DNA of 37,834 bases from JTS-RE9 sp964649195 (GTDB lineage: Bacteria; Planctomycetota; Phycisphaerae; Phycisphaerales; Phycisphaeraceae), in contig CAZYPK010000034.1 in NCBI GenBank assembly GCA_964649195.1, positions 1-37,834 on the forward strand, in the 5' to 3' direction. Made by a program: the position numbers and the translations under genes. Below are positions 23,637 to 31,827 of this stretch, in pieces. The notes below the pieces were generated by a model, which was given only the letters and a program-made list of their open reading frames with translations, did not search any database and was not told where the DNA came from. Numbering within the stretch: position 1 is the first letter of the stretch; every line of letters begins with the position of its first letter.

Positions 23637-24707
23637 ATGAAGCGACTTCGAGTCTGTCTGATCGGCGCCGGGCGGGCGGGCCTGGTTCATGCACGGAACC
23701 TGGCCCAGCGCACCCCGCGCGGCGAGCTGGCGGCGGTGTGCGATACCAACGCCACGCTGCTGAACGAGACCGGCGATGAGTTGGGCATTCCCCAGGCGAT
23801 GCGTTTTGCGGACTACCGCGAGGCGGTGCGAAGCCCGGCGATCGATGCGGTGGTCATCGTCACCCCCACGTTCCTGCACAGGGAGATCGCGGTGGCGGCG
23901 GCGGAGGCGGGCAAACACGTCTTCCTGGAGAAGCCGATGGCGGTGACGATCGAGGAATGCCAGGCCATCATCGCCGCCACGGGCAAGGCCAATGTGAAAT
24001 TGCAAATCGGTTTCATGCGGCGATTCGATGAAGGTTTCATGCGTGCCGGGGAAGTGCTCGACAGCGGCGAGCTTGGCCGGGTGATGATCATCAAATCGAC
24101 CGGGCGCGGACCGGGCGGTCCCGGTCCCTGGATGTGGGATCTGAAAAAGAGCAACGGCATCGTCGCCGAGGTCAACAGCCACGACATCGATTCGCTGCAC
24201 TGGTACACCGGCTCAGCCATCACCACCGCCTACGCCCAGGGGCACAACTTCAAGATGCCTGAGGCCCGCGAAAAGTTTCCCGACTTCTACGACAACGTCG
24301 TCGCCACCTTCCGCTTCGCCGATGACACCCTCGGCGTCATCGACGGCACCTGCCCGGCTCACTACGGCTACGATGCCCGCGTCGAAATCCTCTGCGAAAA
24401 AGGCGTCATCTTCGTCGGCTCCGCCAAGCAGGAAGGCATGGAATACATCACCGTCGAACAGGGCCTTCGCGGCAGCGCGGTCAAGAGCTGGCGCACGCTC
24501 TTCCGCGATGCCTACCTGGCCGAGATGGAGCACTTCATCGATTGCGTGCTCCGTGATCAACAGCCGCGCGTGACGGGCCTCGATGGACTTCATGCGGTGG
24601 CGGTGGTGCTGGCGGTGAATGAATCGATTCGCACCGGCCTGCCCGCAGCGGTGAGTCATGTGATCAGACATGCAGACAAGCCCGCAGAGCAAGGAGTGCT
24701 CACGTGA
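23637..24707 (+). CDS. Gfo/Idh/MocA oxidoreductase (inositol 2-dehydrogenase-like)
   Basis: 356 aa, cytoplasmic. The Rossmann motif LRVCLIGAGRAGLVHARNLA and the catalytic-lysine motif EKPMAVT are present, with GRVMIIKSTGRGPG and EVNSHDIDSLHWYTG in the substrate domain. It resembles the IolG branch; oxidation of a cyclitol or sugar hydroxyl with NAD(P) is expected, but the exact substrate is unknown. The start at 23637 matches the family N-terminus; an in-frame ATG at 23616 is possible. Its stop overlaps the GTG start of the next gene (GTGA), so the two are translationally coupled. Confidence 0.88.
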   Translation: MKRLRVCLIGAGRAGLVHARNLAQRTPRGELAAVCDTNATLLNETGDELGIPQAMRFADYREAVRSPAIDAVVIVTPTFLHREIAVAAAEAGKHVFLEKPMAVTIEECQAIIAATGKANVKLQIGFMRRFDEGFMRAGEVLDSGELGRVMIIKSTGRGPGGPGPWMWDLKKSNGIVAEVNSHDIDSLHWYTGSAITTAYAQGHNFKMPEAREKFPDFYDNVVATFRFADDTLGVIDGTCPAHYGYDARVEILCEKGVIFVGSAKQEGMEYITVEQGLRGSAVKSWRTLFRDAYLAEMEHFIDCVLRDQQPRVTGLDGLHAVAVVLAVNESIRTGLPAAVSHVIRHADKPAEQGVLT

Positions 24708-25798
24708 TTGCAGCGCAGTACACACAGGCAACCACGCCAGGCGAAGGAACCTTCGCGGTGCGCCAGGTCCCCGAGCCGGTCATCGGCGAGGATGAAATGC
24801 TGCTGCGCATCGAGGCGGCAAGCATCTGCGGCACCGATGTGAAGATCATCGGGCATGGCCACCGCAAACTCACCGCCGGCCAGACCATCACCCTCGGCCA
24901 CGAGTTCGTCGGCGCCATCGAAAAACTCGGTTCGCGCATCTCATCCATCAACAGCTTCGTTCCGGGCCAGCGCGTGGGCGTCGCGCCCAACATGGGCCTG
25001 CCCGGCTCAGACATGATCGCACGCGGCATGGCCAACATGGACCCGGGCTACACCGCCTTCGGCATCACGCAGGATGGCGCTCATGCGGAGCTGTTGCGCA
25101 TCAACGCGCCGGCCATCGATCAGGGCAATGTGATGGCGATTCCCGATGGTGTTTCCTCGCTGGATGCGACGCTGGCCGAGCCGCTGTCGTGCGCGGTCAA
25201 TGCGATGCGGGTGACGCGGGTGGAGATGGGCGACAGCGTGGCGGTGATCGGCGCCGGGCCGATGGGGCTGCTCAACCTGATGCTCGCGAAGGTGAATGGT
25301 GCTGCGGAAACGATCGCGGTTGATGTGAATGATCATCGCCTGGCTCATGCGAAATCACTGGGCGCTGCGCACACGGTCAACACGACGAAAACGCCGCTGA
25401 CGAAATGGATCCAGGACCACACGCGCGGCAAGGGCATCGATGTCGTCATCTGTGCCGTGCCGGTGCCCGCCCTGCAACAGGACCTGCTCAACATTCTCGC
25501 GCCGTTTGGTCGGCTCTGTCTCTTTGCAGGCTGGCCCAAAGGCGCGGCAGCGGTGCCACTGGATACCAATCCGATCCATTACAAAAATCTTGTCGTCACC
25601 GGCATGACCGGCGGCTGCAACCGCGACTATGCAGCAGCGCTCAAACTCATCGCCACCAAAACGGTTGATGTTTCCAGAATCGTCTCCGATGTCGTGCATC
25701 TGTCCCACATGGAAAAAGCCTACGAACTGGCCCGCAGCGGCAAAGGCATGAAGATCGTGCTCACACGTCATCCCCAAGAGGAGCGCATCACATCATGA
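24704..25798 (+). CDS. Zinc-type medium-chain alcohol/polyol dehydrogenase
   Basis: 364 aa. Catalytic zinc ligands Cys42 (ICGTDVK) and His66-Glu67 (GHEFVG) are visible, and the coenzyme fold starts at VAVIGAGPMGLLNLM. The four structural-zinc cysteines of classical enzymes are absent, as in several sorbitol- or IolM-like dehydrogenases. It starts with GTG after AAGGAG, overlapping the preceding gene, and ends in an ATGA overlap with the kinase gene. The tight coupling to a Gfo/Idh enzyme suggests sequential oxidation of one substrate. Confidence 0.9.
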   Translation: MIAAQYTQATTPGEGTFAVRQVPEPVIGEDEMLLRIEAASICGTDVKIIGHGHRKLTAGQTITLGHEFVGAIEKLGSRISSINSFVPGQRVGVAPNMGLPGSDMIARGMANMDPGYTAFGITQDGAHAELLRINAPAIDQGNVMAIPDGVSSLDATLAEPLSCAVNAMRVTRVEMGDSVAVIGAGPMGLLNLMLAKVNGAAETIAVDVNDHRLAHAKSLGAAHTVNTTKTPLTKWIQDHTRGKGIDVVICAVPVPALQQDLLNILAPFGRLCLFAGWPKGAAAVPLDTNPIHYKNLVVTGMTGGCNRDYAAALKLIATKTVDVSRIVSDVVHLSHMEKAYELARSGKGMKIVLTRHPQEERITS

Positions 25799-27300
25799 AG
25801 GCCTTGATCGGTGTGGATATCGGCACGCAGGGCGCCAAGGCGGTCCTGTTTGATGACGCGGGCAACTGCCTGGTGCAGGCGTTCGAGCCTTCACGTCTGC
25901 ACCGGCCCAAGCCTGGCGTGGTCGAGGAAGATCCGCAGAAGCAGCTTGATGACGTCTGCCTCACGATTCGCCGATGCGTCCAGCAGGCGGCGATCGCCCC
26001 CGAAGCAGTCGCGGCGATCGGCATCGCGGGACAGATGGCGGGTGTGATCGGCGTCGGCGGCGATGGCAGGCATGTCACCCCATACGACTCCTGGCTCGAT
26101 ACGCGCTGCGGGCCGTACATCAAACTGATGGAGAAAAAGGCAGGTGATGAAATCGTTCGCAAGGCCGGCTGCCCGGCTTCGTTCAATCACGGCCCCAAGA
26201 AGCTTTGGTGGAAGCATGAGCAGCCGCGCGACTACCGCCGCATCGCCGCCTTCATGCAACCCGCAGGCTACGTCGCCATGCGACTGTGCGGCCTGCCTGC
26301 ATCGCAGGCCTTCATCGATCACACCTACCTCCACTTCTCCGGCTTCGCGGACAACCGGCGCGGCAGGTGGGATGCGCCGCTGTGCAGCAAGTTCGATCTG
26401 GACATGGCCAAGCTGCCGCGCATCGTCGCGCCGCAGAAGGTCGTCGGACAATTGACGCAACAATCCGCCGGCGCGTGCGGCCTGCCAGCCGGTGTGCCGG
26501 TCGTGGCGGGATGCGGTGACACGGCTGCGAGTTTCCTCGCGTGTGGCGCCGTGAAAGAAGGCATCTGCGTCGATGTGGCGGGCACCGCTTCCGTCTTCGC
26601 CGCGACGACGAAACAGTTCAACCCCGATCGCCGCGAGCGCGTGCTGGGCATCGGCCGCTCAGCCGTGGCGGGACTCTGGCATCCCTATGCCTACATCAAC
26701 GGCGGCGGGATGAATCTTGAATGGTTCCGCAGGCGGATTGTGAATCACGGGCGCGAAGGGGATGGCGCACTCTCCTTCGAGCAGCTCAATGATCTGGCCG
26801 GTGCGCTTGAGCCGCGCGAGGATGGGCCGATGTTCGTTCCGCATCTGGGCGGCCGCGTCTCGCCGCCGCAGCCTGATCTGCGCGGTGCGTGGGTTGGCCT
26901 GGCGTGGGATCAGGATGTGGCCTCGCTTTACCGGGCGATGCTCGAGGCGGTGGCGCTGGAATATGCGATTTATCGCCGGATTCTGCTGTCGCTTTATCCA
27001 TCACTGAAGCTGCGCGAGATGCGCATCACCGGCGGCGGCGAGAAGGGTGAGGCATGGTGCAGGATTAAAGCGGATGCGCTTCAGATGACAGTCACGCGCA
27101 TCGCCCATCCGCACGGCGCACCGATGGGGGCCGCGCTGGTGGCGGGCCTGGGTGTGGGTGTGATTCGATCATTGCCTGCCGCCGCCAGGCAGTGGATCGC
27201 GCTGGGCAAGCGGACGAAGCCCGTGAAGAGGATGGCGAAACATTACGACGGTCGCCGCGAGGCTTATGAAAAGCTGTTGGATGTGCTTGATACAACATAG
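25795..27300 (+). CDS. FGGY-family carbohydrate kinase (xylulokinase-like)
   Basis: 501 aa, the usual FGGY length. The N-terminal ATPase fold begins MKALIGVDIGTQGAKAVLFD; DSWLDTRCG, VVAGCGDTAASFLACGAV and the ADP-binding ITGGGEKGEAW follow in order. It should phosphorylate a keto- or aldo-sugar using ATP; xylulokinase is the closest familiar relative but specificity cannot be read. Third gene of a run coupled by overlaps, so it probably uses the product of the two dehydrogenases or of an isomerase downstream. Confidence 0.88.
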   Translation: MKALIGVDIGTQGAKAVLFDDAGNCLVQAFEPSRLHRPKPGVVEEDPQKQLDDVCLTIRRCVQQAAIAPEAVAAIGIAGQMAGVIGVGGDGRHVTPYDSWLDTRCGPYIKLMEKKAGDEIVRKAGCPASFNHGPKKLWWKHEQPRDYRRIAAFMQPAGYVAMRLCGLPASQAFIDHTYLHFSGFADNRRGRWDAPLCSKFDLDMAKLPRIVAPQKVVGQLTQQSAGACGLPAGVPVVAGCGDTAASFLACGAVKEGICVDVAGTASVFAATTKQFNPDRRERVLGIGRSAVAGLWHPYAYINGGGMNLEWFRRRIVNHGREGDGALSFEQLNDLAGALEPREDGPMFVPHLGGRVSPPQPDLRGAWVGLAWDQDVASLYRAMLEAVALEYAIYRRILLSLYPSLKLREMRITGGGEKGEAWCRIKADALQMTVTRIAHPHGAPMGAALVAGLGVGVIRSLPAAARQWIALGKRTKPVKRMAKHYDGRREAYEKLLDVLDTT

Positions 27301-27585
27301 GGCGGAGCTTTGGGAGGGCGAGGCTTCCGCCGAGCCGATCCGTCTGCAAGGCTCCGCTCCGGGGGCTCCGGGGGCTCCGGGGGCCGCCGCAGACGGAACT
27401 CGTGCGGAAGATGCTCGAATAAAGTCGATGTTCGCCGCGCGAGTTTCGTTTGTTCGGCCCGCAGACGGGCCTCGCAAACGAAGTGGCTCGGCAGGAGCCT
27501 CGCCCTCCCCATGCCTCGCCATCGCCCCTGACTTGAAACTCGGAACTCGAAACTCGGAACTTACGACCCCGGAACTAAAAACTTC
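27301..27585. repeat. Inverted spacer repeat with GAGGGCGAGGCT arms and GAAACTC heptamers
   Basis: GGGAGGGCGAGGCTTCCGCC (from about 27312) pairs imperfectly with the GGCTCGGCAGGAGCCTCGCC region ending near 27510, forming a hairpin of about 200 bp. Inside are GGGGGCTCC repeats (about 27357-27383). At 27535-27562 four heptamers alternate GAAACTC and GGAACTC/T. No gene is supported, and no ribosome site is evident for the next CDS. Confidence 0.75.
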
Positions 27586-28566
27586 ATGACCACCGTCCAA
27601 GCCACACCCGACACCCGCTACGCACCCGCCACGGTGCCGACGATGTATTTCATCGGCGTCACCACCGGCAGATCGTCGATCATGAAAGTCTTTCCACGCT
27701 GGGCCCAGCGCCTGGGGTTGGGCGGACCCGAAGAAGTTCACCTGCGCGGCATCGATTGCAGAATGCACGATGATCCCGCCGCCTATCGCCGCATCGTCGG
27801 GCACATCCGCACCGATCCGCTCACGCGCGGCGCACTGGTGACGACGCACAAGATCGACCTGCTCAAAGCCTGTCGCGGCATGTTCGATGAACTGGATGAT
27901 TTCGCGTCGCTCATGGGCGAGGTCAGCAGCATCAGCAAGCGCGATGGCAAACTCGTTGGCCGGGCGTTTGATTCGATCACCAGCGGTCTGTCGCTTGAAG
28001 CATTTCTGCCCAGGGATTACTGGGCGAAATCAGGCGCCGAGTGTTTCGTGCTCGGCGCGGGCGGCTCCTCCATCGCCCTCACCAGTCACCTCATGGACAA
28101 GCGCCACGGCGGCGACATGCCTTGCCGCATCATCGTCACCAACCGCAGTGCGGGCCGGCTGGATGAAATTCGCCGCATCCACGACCGGATCGGACGCCCG
28201 GTCAAGGTCGAATATGTCCACACGCCAAACGCCACCGACAACGATGCCGTCATGAGCACGCTCAAGCCCGGCTCGGTCGTGGTCAACGCCACAGGCCTTG
28301 GCAAGGATGCGCCCGGCTCGCCCATCACCGCAGCAGCACCCTTCCCTCAGCACGGCTACGCATGGGATTTCAACTATCGCGGCGATCTTCTCTTTCTCGA
28401 TCAGGCCCGCGCTCAGAAGCAGGCCCGCAATCTCACCATCGAAGATGGCTGGCTCTATTTCATTCACGGCTGGACCCGCGTCATCGCGCAGGTGTTCGAT
28501 CTCAACGTCGCCACGCAAGGCCCCGAGTTTGAAAAACTTTCATCCATTGCCGCCGCGGTCCGCTGA
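27586..28566 (+). CDS. Shikimate dehydrogenase-like oxidoreductase with altered active site
   Basis: 326 aa. The N-terminal half has GALVTTHK, matching the AroE TxPHK element with its catalytic Lys. The C-terminal Rossmann fold has CFVLGAGGSSIALTSHL, VTNRSAGRL and VVNATGLGKDAPGSP. The AroE NTDxxG motif is not present; the equivalent region reads FDSITSG. A substrate other than shikimate is likely, in keeping with its place among sugar genes. It lies 47 bp before the cupin isomerase gene. Confidence 0.82.
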   Translation: MTTVQATPDTRYAPATVPTMYFIGVTTGRSSIMKVFPRWAQRLGLGGPEEVHLRGIDCRMHDDPAAYRRIVGHIRTDPLTRGALVTTHKIDLLKACRGMFDELDDFASLMGEVSSISKRDGKLVGRAFDSITSGLSLEAFLPRDYWAKSGAECFVLGAGGSSIALTSHLMDKRHGGDMPCRIIVTNRSAGRLDEIRRIHDRIGRPVKVEYVHTPNATDNDAVMSTLKPGSVVVNATGLGKDAPGSPITAAAPFPQHGYAWDFNYRGDLLFLDQARAQKQARNLTIEDGWLYFIHGWTRVIAQVFDLNVATQGPEFEKLSSIAAAVR

Positions 28567-28613
28567 ACTGTCTCGCATTGTTCATTTGCCTTGGCCATTT
28601 ACAGGAGTGTTCC

Positions 28614-29198
28614 ATGTCCGTTATTTCCGCCACTGCTGCTGCCGCTGACCTGATGAAGCCGTTCGGTGTTGACATCGATCTTGTCACCGGCGTGATGGCT
28701 GATCCTGATCGCGTGCTGATCCGCCGCGCTTCGGACATGGTCGGCTATTACCAGGATGAAGCCGCGCTGACCCGGATCATCGCCAGCGGTGATCCGGTGC
28801 ATTACGAAGTGTTCGAGAAAAGGATTCCGCAGGAACAGGGGCACCTGATGTTCTGCATCAGCAAGCTCCACCCCGGCCGCGTCGGCGATGAATGCTTCAT
28901 GACCAAGGGCCACTACCACACGATCAGCGGCACAGCGGAAACATATACCTGCATCACCGGCCGCGGCTACATGATGTGCAAGCTGCCCGATGGCGGATGG
29001 CACGCCGAGCCGATGCTTCGCCATCGCATGGTCTATGTGCCGCCGCACTGGGGACACCGCTCCATCAACACCGGCGATGAGCCGCTCATCAGCTTCTGCG
29101 TCTATCCGGCCGATGCCGGCCACAACTACGGCGACATCGCCATCGAAGGTTTCCCCCGGCGCATCTTCATCCGCCAAGGCAGGGAAGTGATCGAGTGA
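28614..29198 (+). CDS. Cupin-type phosphoglucose isomerase
   Basis: 194-aa cupin of the archaeal-type GPI family. The metal site is visible as His100, His102 (KGHYHT), Glu109 (AETY) and His148 (HWGH). This spacing matches His88/His90/Glu97/His136 of the Pyrococcus enzyme exactly, shifted by 12. The enzyme interconverts aldose and ketose phosphates, typically glucose-6-P and fructose-6-P, with a bound metal. The ATG at 28614 has AGGAG 7 bp upstream. In this cluster it may act on a different hexose phosphate. Confidence 0.92.
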   Translation: MSVISATAAAADLMKPFGVDIDLVTGVMADPDRVLIRRASDMVGYYQDEAALTRIIASGDPVHYEVFEKRIPQEQGHLMFCISKLHPGRVGDECFMTKGHYHTISGTAETYTCITGRGYMMCKLPDGGWHAEPMLRHRMVYVPPHWGHRSINTGDEPLISFCVYPADAGHNYGDIAIEGFPRRIFIRQGREVIE

Positions 29199-29281
29199 TC
29201 TTCAGCCGTCCGCCTCGGCTCTCCGAAATCGGCGGTCGTTTGGACCTTTTCATATACGTTCTTCATCAAAGGAGTACGCCC

Positions 29282-30139
29282 ATGCTTAAAGTCGGCATCG
29301 ATTCCTACTGCTTCCACCGCTTCTTCGGCGAGGTCTATCCGCAGCAGAAAACACCGAAGAAAAAACTGACCCTCGAAGGTTTCATCGACCTCGCGAAAAA
29401 GCTGAAGGTCGATGGCGTCTCGCTTGAATCCTGCTTCGTGCCTCGATTCGATGCGGGATACCTGAACGACATCAAGGCCAGGCTCGATGGTTACGGGTTC
29501 GATCGCGTCTGGGCCTGGGGCCATCCCGATGGTCTCGAAGGCGGCAGGAATCCCAAGGCCTACGACGACATGATCGCCAACTTCGAACATGCGAAAAACA
29601 TCGGCGCCAATGTCATGCGCGTGGTCGGCTCCAGCCTCATGTTCCGCTTCGAGAATCATCAGGACCAGATCAAACGGCTCACGAAAATGTTCAAAAAGGC
29701 CGCGAAGGTCGCCCGGGACTACGGCATCAAAATGGCGGTGGAAAATCACATCGATTTCACCAGCGATGAAATCGTCCAACTGCTCGATGCGGTGGACAGC
29801 GACCACCTGGGCGTCAACTTCGACACCGCCAACTTCGCCCGCCTGCTCGATGACCCCGTCAAAGGCATGAAGAAGCTCGCCCCGCGCGTCCTGGCAACAC
29901 ACCTCAAGGACCTGAAGGTGAACAAACAGGCGAGCGTCGATGACTGGTACTTCTTCAGCTCCACACCGGTGGGCGAAGGGTTCGTCGATAACCTCGCGCT
30001 GGCACGGCTGCTCAAGGCGGTTGACTACAAGGGATTTCTCGCCGTCGAAACCGACTTCCTTCATCCCGATTACAAGGATGAATTCGAAGCCATCGAGCAG
30101 AGCGTCAGGGAACTCAAGCGCATCACGCGCAAGGCGTAA
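29282..30139 (+). CDS. TIM-barrel sugar (phosphate) isomerase/epimerase
   Basis: 285 aa of the xylose-isomerase-like AP endonuclease 2 superfamily. Candidate metal ligands lie in MAVENH (Glu), NFDTANF (Asp), THLKD (His) and AVETDF (Glu), the usual order for these epimerases. The start at 29282 has AAAGGAG upstream, and the protein then begins MLKVGIDSYCFHRFFG. It probably epimerises or isomerises an intermediate made by the dehydrogenases; IolO- or IolE-like roles are possible. Confidence 0.87.
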   Translation: MLKVGIDSYCFHRFFGEVYPQQKTPKKKLTLEGFIDLAKKLKVDGVSLESCFVPRFDAGYLNDIKARLDGYGFDRVWAWGHPDGLEGGRNPKAYDDMIANFEHAKNIGANVMRVVGSSLMFRFENHQDQIKRLTKMFKKAAKVARDYGIKMAVENHIDFTSDEIVQLLDAVDSDHLGVNFDTANFARLLDDPVKGMKKLAPRVLATHLKDLKVNKQASVDDWYFFSSTPVGEGFVDNLALARLLKAVDYKGFLAVETDFLHPDYKDEFEAIEQSVRELKRITRKA

Positions 30140-30162
30140 AAAGACCGCAAAGGCAGGGAAGG

Positions 30163-30295
30163 CTATTATTTAATACTTATTACTTAATACTTAATGGCTA
30201 TTTCGGAAGAATACCCGGACGTTCCTGGCGAGTTCGATGCTGCAAGGTTCAAAATAACCATTAAGTATTAAGTAATAAGTATTAAATAATAGCCT
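30163..30295. repeat. AT-rich palindromic spacer element, copy 2
   Basis: Heptamers CTATTAT, TTAATAC, TTATTAC, TTAATAC, TTAATGG (30163-30197) face their complement ATAACCA, TTAAGTA, TTAAGTA, ATAAGTA, TTAAATA, ATAGCCT (30254-30295). The centre shares TTTCGGAAG, GCGAGTTC and GCAAGGTT with the element at 18227. Flanking AGGCAGGGAAGGC and GCCTTCCCTGCCT extend the stem. It sits between the epimerase and isomerase genes. Confidence 0.85.
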
Positions 30296-30360
30296 TTTCT
30301 GCCTTCCCTGCCTTCCCTGCCTTCCTTGCCTCCGCATCATCCACTTGAAGGGTTCCGCCC

Positions 30361-31692
30361 ATGAGCACCGGCGCCGCGAAAACACGATTGCTTCCGCTTT
30401 ACTTCGACCCCGGCCGCGACGCGGGGTTCGACGCGCAGCTTGCGAATCTCCAAACGCTGCTTGGCGATGTCGTCGAATTTCTTGAGCCGGCGCCGCTGGG
30501 GAGCAGGCTGCCCGATGCGGATGCGGCGCTCTTTCCGCAGTTTCTGGGCGAAGGGTATCGCAGGCTGGAGGATTTCAAAAAGCTCACACTGCCGATGCTC
30601 GTGATCACCAGCGAGGTGGGGACGCTGTCGATGTGGGACTGGGAACTGCTCGAATACCTGCGCGGGCAAGGCGTCGAGGCCATCGCGCCCTACAGCCTCG
30701 AACAGACCCGGAAAATCATCGCGGCGCTGCGGGTGAAGCGACAGCTCAAGGCGGCGAAGTTTCTCGTCTTTCAGGACAACCCCGGCGAAGGGGCGCAGGC
30801 GCCCATCTTCAAACGGTTCTACTGGTGGGAGGATGAATGCAAACAGCGGATGCTCGAAAAATTCGGCATCACCATCGAGCGGAAAAGTTTCAAGGCCCTT
30901 GGCGCAGCCGCGAAAAACATCCCCGATCAGCAGGCGGAAACGGAACTGAAAACCAAATCGGTTCCCGGCGGCCTGACGGGCAAACCGCTGCTGAGCGCGG
31001 TGAAACTTTATCTGGCGATCCGCGGCGAACTCGATGCTGATCCGACGATTCAAGGCGTGGGCGTCAACTGCCTCAATGAATCGCACTTCAGCGACACCAC
31101 GCCTTGCCTGGCGTGGAACTGGCTCTATGGCGAGCGCAAAATGATCTGGGGCTGCGAGGCCGATGTGGTGAGCATGATCACGAAGCATATCGTGCATCAC
31201 TCGCTCGATGTGCCGATCATGATGACCAATCTCTACCCGTTCCTCATGGGACAGGCGGCGCTGAAGCACGAACGCATCGCGGCGTTTCCCAAGGTCGAAG
31301 GCGACCCGGCCAATCACATCCTCGTCGCCCACTGCGGCTACATGGGCGTGATTCCGCAAGCCTTCGCCACGCGCTGGTCGCTGAAGCTGAAGGTGCTTCG
31401 CATCGTTGATGACAACGCCAGCGCCATCGATGCCGACCTGCCGACGGGTCCGATCACGCTGGTGAAATTACATCCCGACATGAACCGCATGACCATCGCG
31501 CAAGGCACGCTCAAGGGTTACGCAGGCTACCCCGGATCCGACTGTCTCAACGGCGGCATCGTCGAGGTGCGCGATGGACACAAGCTGATGAGCACGCTGG
31601 CCTCGCATCACTACCTGCTGACCACGGGACACAATCTTGTTGATTTACGTTTTCTTGCGAAGGTGTTCGGGTTGACGGTGGAGGAGATGTGA
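30361..31692 (+). CDS. L-fucose/L-arabinose isomerase-like protein
   Basis: 443 aa. The C-terminal half matches the FucI/AraA fold in GVNCLNESHFSDTTPCLAWN, MIWGCEADVVSMITKHI and HCGYMGVIPQAF, with acidic and His residues suited to a divalent metal. Members interconvert aldose and ketose sugars or are uncharacterised relatives. AAGGG lies 8 bp before the ATG. It follows an AT-rich palindrome, so expression may be uncoupled from the upstream genes. Confidence 0.8.
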   Translation: MSTGAAKTRLLPLYFDPGRDAGFDAQLANLQTLLGDVVEFLEPAPLGSRLPDADAALFPQFLGEGYRRLEDFKKLTLPMLVITSEVGTLSMWDWELLEYLRGQGVEAIAPYSLEQTRKIIAALRVKRQLKAAKFLVFQDNPGEGAQAPIFKRFYWWEDECKQRMLEKFGITIERKSFKALGAAAKNIPDQQAETELKTKSVPGGLTGKPLLSAVKLYLAIRGELDADPTIQGVGVNCLNESHFSDTTPCLAWNWLYGERKMIWGCEADVVSMITKHIVHHSLDVPIMMTNLYPFLMGQAALKHERIAAFPKVEGDPANHILVAHCGYMGVIPQAFATRWSLKLKVLRIVDDNASAIDADLPTGPITLVKLHPDMNRMTIAQGTLKGYAGYPGSDCLNGGIVEVRDGHKLMSTLASHHYLLTTGHNLVDLRFLAKVFGLTVEEM

Positions 31693-31827
31693 ACAAATCA
31701 TGAAAGCATGAAAGCAGGAAAGCAGGAAATGCGGATCGGTGTTCTGTGTTTTCTGTGTCCTCTGTGGTTGGTTTTATTCGGCATTCCCTGATCGTTAACC
31801 TACAACATTCATCATCAGGAGCGATTC
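31693..31827. repeat. Short spacer with GAAAGCAG and TTCTGTGTT repeats
   Basis: Four near-octamers (GAAAGCAT, GAAAGCAT/G, GAAAGCAG, GAAATGC) are followed by three TTCTGTGT-type units with period near 9. No promoter was recognised; AGGAG serves the next gene. Confidence 0.5.
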
